DNA of 8,294 nucleotides from a bacterium. GTDB taxonomy: Bacteria > Patescibacteriota > Patescibacteriia > Patescibacteriales > GWE2-39-37. The DNA is taken from NCBI GenBank assembly GCA_021786695.1, contig JAJYMT010000068.1, forward strand, positions 1 through 8,294, read 5' to 3'. Position numbers and translations under genes: made by a program. This document shows positions 6,125 to 8,294 of this stretch, piece by piece (within the stretch, counting starts at the first letter, position 1; each line of letters opens with the position of its first letter). The notes beneath the pieces are model-generated. The model was not told the DNA's origin and searched no databases. It worked only from the letters and a program-made list of their open reading frames with translations.

Positions 6125-7018
6125 GCGCGAACTGAACTCACAGCCGCAATAATCCTGCCGATAAAGGCCGAGTTCTTTGGACAGGGCGAGCGATTGTTTG
6201 AAGCCGTCCTGTTTTTTGAAATCGCGGTCCAGGAATTTAAGACCGTATTTAATTTCCAACTCGCGGCCGATCCGGCTGATCTCGCCGGCCAGTTTGTGCG
6301 GGCTGACCGAAAGCGTGGCGGCGAACCAGGCGAATCCAAATTCTTTCGCTTTTTTGGCGGTCGCTTCCAGCCGATCCTGGTAGCAGACCAGGCAGCGCCG
6401 GCCCCGCTCCGGCTCACGCTCCAATCCTTTGATTTTTTCAAGCCAGGCGGAGTGATCGTATCCGCCAACCAGCAATTTACAGCCCACCTTGCGCGCGATC
6501 CGCCTGACCTCGGCCAATCGTTTTTCATATTCCTCCGGCGGCCATATGTTCGGATTATAATAATGGAGTGAAACGCGGAAATCCCGGCCGAGCGCCCTTG
6601 CCACATAAGCGCCGCAACCGCCGCAACAGATATGAAGCAGCAGACGCGGCTTGCTGTGGATTTTTACGAAATGATAAAGCCAGATGGCGATCAAACTTCC
6701 GGATAAGCCGGCCGCCGAATCGAGCAAGGAAGCGCTACGGCCAGGAATTGATTCCTGCAGATATTCGAGAATTAATCCGTAAAAAGTCGGCAGGATCAAA
6801 CTCGCTACCAGCACGCTGCGGTGATGTTTTTGGGTAAAAAGCTCGAGCGTTTTGGCCAGAAAATAACTTAACAGCCCGAAAATAAAAAAATGCACCAGCT
6901 TGTCGGCATAGGTGATCTGCAGCCCCGCATCCTGGCTGGACGGCATCGGCAGGGTCAGGAGCTTGAAGATGAAAAAAGTCCAGCAGGCGGTGATGTATAT
7001 TCTTGCGATTTTTTGCAT
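6107..7018 (-). CDS. queH: VanZ-like membrane domain fused to epoxyqueuosine reductase QueH
   Basis: Residues 1-120 are VanZ-like: four membrane helices at about 8-24, 43-60, 68-86 and 103-119, with DKLVHFFIFG (39-48), then E85, Q88, PGR (92-94) and D100, the pattern of VanZ-type proteins. Residues 125-296 are QueH (formerly DUF208): HICCGGC (129-135), RCLVCY (208-213), and YRQDYCGCEFS (286-296). QueH reduces epoxyqueuosine to queuosine in tRNA, using an iron-sulfur centre held by these Cys motifs. The usual CCxPC has Gly for Pro here. The frame is open across the join, and no ATG or GTG lies near it in frame; the one TTG (residue 109) is inside the fourth helix with no usable ribosome site. 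So this is one membrane-tethered polypeptide. The ATG lies 2 nt after the malic enzyme stop, with no Shine-Dalgarno, indicating translational coupling. The VanZ domain's role is unknown; in vanZ it is linked to teicoplanin resistance. Domain calls are firm; the benefit of the fusion is not known. Confidence 0.93.
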   Translation of the reverse strand: MQKIARIYITACWTFFIFKLLTLPMPSSQDAGLQITYADKLVHFFIFGLLSYFLAKTLELFTQKHHRSVLVASLILPTFYGLILEYLQESIPGRSASLLDSAAGLSGSLIAIWLYHFVKIHSKPRLLLHICCGGCGAYVARALGRDFRVSLHYYNPNIWPPEEYEKRLAEVRRIARKVGCKLLVGGYDHSAWLEKIKGLEREPERGRRCLVCYQDRLEATAKKAKEFGFAWFAATLSVSPHKLAGEISRIGRELEIKYGLKFLDRDFKKQDGFKQSLALSKELGLYRQDYCGCEFSSRITHNA

Positions 7019-7020
7019 CG

Positions 7021-8166
7021 TTATTTATTCTTGATTATCGCCTTGGCAATCGCCTCGACCACTCTTTTGTCCAGGACCGACGGCAAAATCGCGTCTTTGC
7101 GCGGCGTGACCGAATAGGCGATGGCGATGGCCGCGGCCGTCTTCATTTTAGTCGTCACTTTCCTGATCCGGCCGTCGAGGAGCCCGCGGAACAGGCCGGG
7201 AAAGACCAGGGCGTTATTCACCTGGTTCGGGAAATCGGAACGTCCGGTGCCGACAACGCTCGCGCCGGCTTTAAGCGCCAGACCGGGCATAATTTCCGGC
7301 GTCGGATTGGCCATGGCGAAAATTATCGGGCCCTCGTTCATCGACCTTACCATCTCGCCCGTCACCAGGCCGGCCTTAGACACGCCGACAAACACGTCCG
7401 CGCCGGCCAGCGCTGCCGCCAGACCGCCCGTGATTTTATTTTTGTTGGTTTTAAGCGCGATTTTCTTTTTGAAAAAATTCAGATTTTTCCGCCCCCGGTA
7501 TATCGCTCCTTCGCTATCGACTAAAACAATATCCCTTACTCCCTGCGCCAACAGTAAACGGGTGATGGCGATGCCGGCCGCGCCGGCGCCGTTCACCACG
7601 ATTTTTAGTTCTTTCATCACTTTGCCAGTCACGCGGCAGGCGTTGATTAGAGCGGCCAGCACCACGATCGCCGTGCCGTCCTGGTCGTCGTGGAAGACCG
7701 GAATCGATAGTTCATTCTCCAGCTTTTCCAAAATCTCAAAACACCTCGGCGCGGCGATGTCTTCCAGGTTGATGCCGCCGAAGCTCGGCTCGATCAATTT
7801 GCAGAATTTGACGATCTCTTCGACCTCGGTCGTATTGACGCATAGGGGCATTGCGTCGATTCCGGCAAACTCTTTAAAGATTATCGCTTTACCTTCCATC
7901 ACTGGCATCGCCGCCTCGGGGCCAAGGTTACCTAACCCCAAAATCGCCGTGCCATCCGTCACTATCGCCACCTGATTGGCCCGGTTGGTCAGCGTCCACG
8001 AATTTTTCTTATCCTTACCAATCTCCCGACAGACCTCCGCCACGCCCGGCGTATAAGCGACTGACAAGTCATTCCGTGTCTTAAGCGGCACCTTAGATCT
8101 TATCTCGATCTTGCCTCGCTTTTTCTTATGCAATTCGACTGATTTTTTATTGAAGTCCATATTCAT
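7021..8166 (-). CDS. Malic enzyme (oxaloacetate-decarboxylating malate dehydrogenase), 381 aa
   Basis: It converts L-malate to pyruvate and CO2 while reducing NAD(P)+, in the cytosol, linking C4 acids to pyruvate. The length and order match the short bacterial type without a phosphotransacetylase domain. The catalytic Tyr is in VAYTPGVAEVC (Tyr38) and the catalytic Lys in EGKAIIFKEFAGIDAMPLC (Lys93). Metal ligands lie in INLEDIAAPRCF (Glu135, Asp136) and FHDDQDGTA (Asp161); the more common DDQHGTA has Asp163 here. The Rossmann motif is VNGAGAAGIA (192-200), and Asp217 ending the second strand suggests NAD rather than NADP. C-terminal ANPTPE (286-291) and NNALVFPG (317-324) complete the active site. 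The ATG at 8166 overlaps the upstream stop as ATGA; a second ATG lies at 8160. Neither has a clear Shine-Dalgarno, so expression probably depends on coupling. The VanZ-QueH gene follows after 2 nt. Function is secure; cofactor is inferred. Confidence 0.97.
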   Translation of the reverse strand: MNMDFNKKSVELHKKKRGKIEIRSKVPLKTRNDLSVAYTPGVAEVCREIGKDKKNSWTLTNRANQVAIVTDGTAILGLGNLGPEAAMPVMEGKAIIFKEFAGIDAMPLCVNTTEVEEIVKFCKLIEPSFGGINLEDIAAPRCFEILEKLENELSIPVFHDDQDGTAIVVLAALINACRVTGKVMKELKIVVNGAGAAGIAITRLLLAQGVRDIVLVDSEGAIYRGRKNLNFFKKKIALKTNKNKITGGLAAALAGADVFVGVSKAGLVTGEMVRSMNEGPIIFAMANPTPEIMPGLALKAGASVVGTGRSDFPNQVNNALVFPGLFRGLLDGRIRKVTTKMKTAAAIAIAYSVTPRKDAILPSVLDKRVVEAIAKAIIKNK

Positions 8167-8294
8167 ACTTTATATTCGAACCAATTTTTTAATATTTCAT
8201 ATTGTTTTTCAACCATTTTCCGCTCGTCTTCAAAAAAAATCTTTTCATTAAAATCTCTTTCCAATTTATTTAAATTTCTTTGCATCATCTCCGA
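8163..8294 (-). CDS. C-terminal end of an unrecognised gene (43 residues, runs off right edge)
   Basis: An open frame enters from the right edge and ends in TGA at 8165-8163, overlapping the ATG of the malic enzyme gene by four bases. The 43 visible residues are highly charged and helical, probably coiled coil: KLERDFNEKIFFEDERKMVE then KQYEILKNWFEYKV. No family can be named from this tail. The stretch is about 25% G+C (33 of 132 bases), far below the roughly 50-57% of the neighbouring genes, which could mean a different origin or just a lysine/asparagine-rich tail. The frame and overlap support it as a real gene; ATGs at 8288 and 8285 lie close behind a GGAG and give it a remote chance of being a 40-residue gene starting inside the window, but that spacing is too short to be convincing. 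Confidence 0.7.
   Translation of the reverse strand, partial: SEMMQRNLNKLERDFNEKIFFEDERKMVEKQYEILKNWFEYKV

Noticed and set aside
7121..7975. Plus-strand open frame of 284 codons opposite the malic enzyme gene
   Set aside because: The minus-strand frame encodes an unmistakable malic enzyme with all active-site residues. The plus-strand product is low-complexity, Ala/Ser/Pro-rich and has no motif; it is a shadow of the third-position G/C bias.
8163..8231. Promoter for the malic enzyme gene (TTGAAA upstream, TATAAA near the ATG)
   Set aside because: The spacing between the two elements is about 32 nt and the region is the coding end of an overlapping AT-rich gene, so such motifs are expected by chance.
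1..8294. UGA-as-glycine recoding (code 25)
   Set aside because: TGA ends the small hypothetical gene immediately before its terminator and ends the partial gene at the malic enzyme start; no gene needs UGA read as an amino acid.

Overview
The window reads as a stretch of chromosome from a small-genome bacterium, most likely a member of the Patescibacteria (CPR). I infer this from the mix of compact core-metabolism genes (phosphoglycerate kinase, a short malic enzyme) with small, poorly characterised envelope proteins, and from a 109-residue acidic protein of a type I associate with that group. No search was possible, so the taxonomic call is an inference. TGA ends two reading frames here and never interrupts a gene, so the code is standard at UGA (unlike Gracilibacteria/Absconditabacteria). 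Every gene lies on the minus strand, so transcription runs from the right edge to the left edge.

Right block (8294 to 6107): the 3' end of an unrecognised AT-rich gene overlaps the start of a malic enzyme gene by 4 nt (ATGA). The malic enzyme gene is followed after 2 nt by a gene encoding a VanZ-like membrane domain fused to a QueH-type epoxyqueuosine reductase. These three look like one translationally coupled unit. The fusion gene ends inside a tandem heptamer repeat.

Middle block (6084 to 792): a recognisable promoter (TTGATT, 18 nt, extended TGn-TATAAT) starts a five-gene unit. It encodes a small acidic soluble protein, a large lipoprotein with a C-terminal-type beta-propeller (COG4880/Beta_propel-like), a 141-residue protein with one membrane anchor, a polytopic membrane protein with about nine helices, and a membrane-anchored HtrA-like trypsin fold plus PDZ protein in which all three catalytic residues are replaced. 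Four of the five products are predicted to be in or outside the membrane. This makes the block a candidate uncharacterised envelope module built around a pseudoprotease and a propeller lipoprotein.

Left block (731 to 1): a small hypothetical gene with a strong Shine-Dalgarno ends in a clear intrinsic terminator. Directly after it, an extended -10 promoter drives pgk, which runs off the left edge. The -10 sits so close to the first ATG that the mRNA is probably nearly leaderless and begins at an internal ATG. This PGK also has Asp where the family has the substrate-binding Arg of the HLGRP motif.

No stretch longer than 300 bases lacks a gene. I saw no tRNA, rRNA, CRISPR array or insertion sequence.
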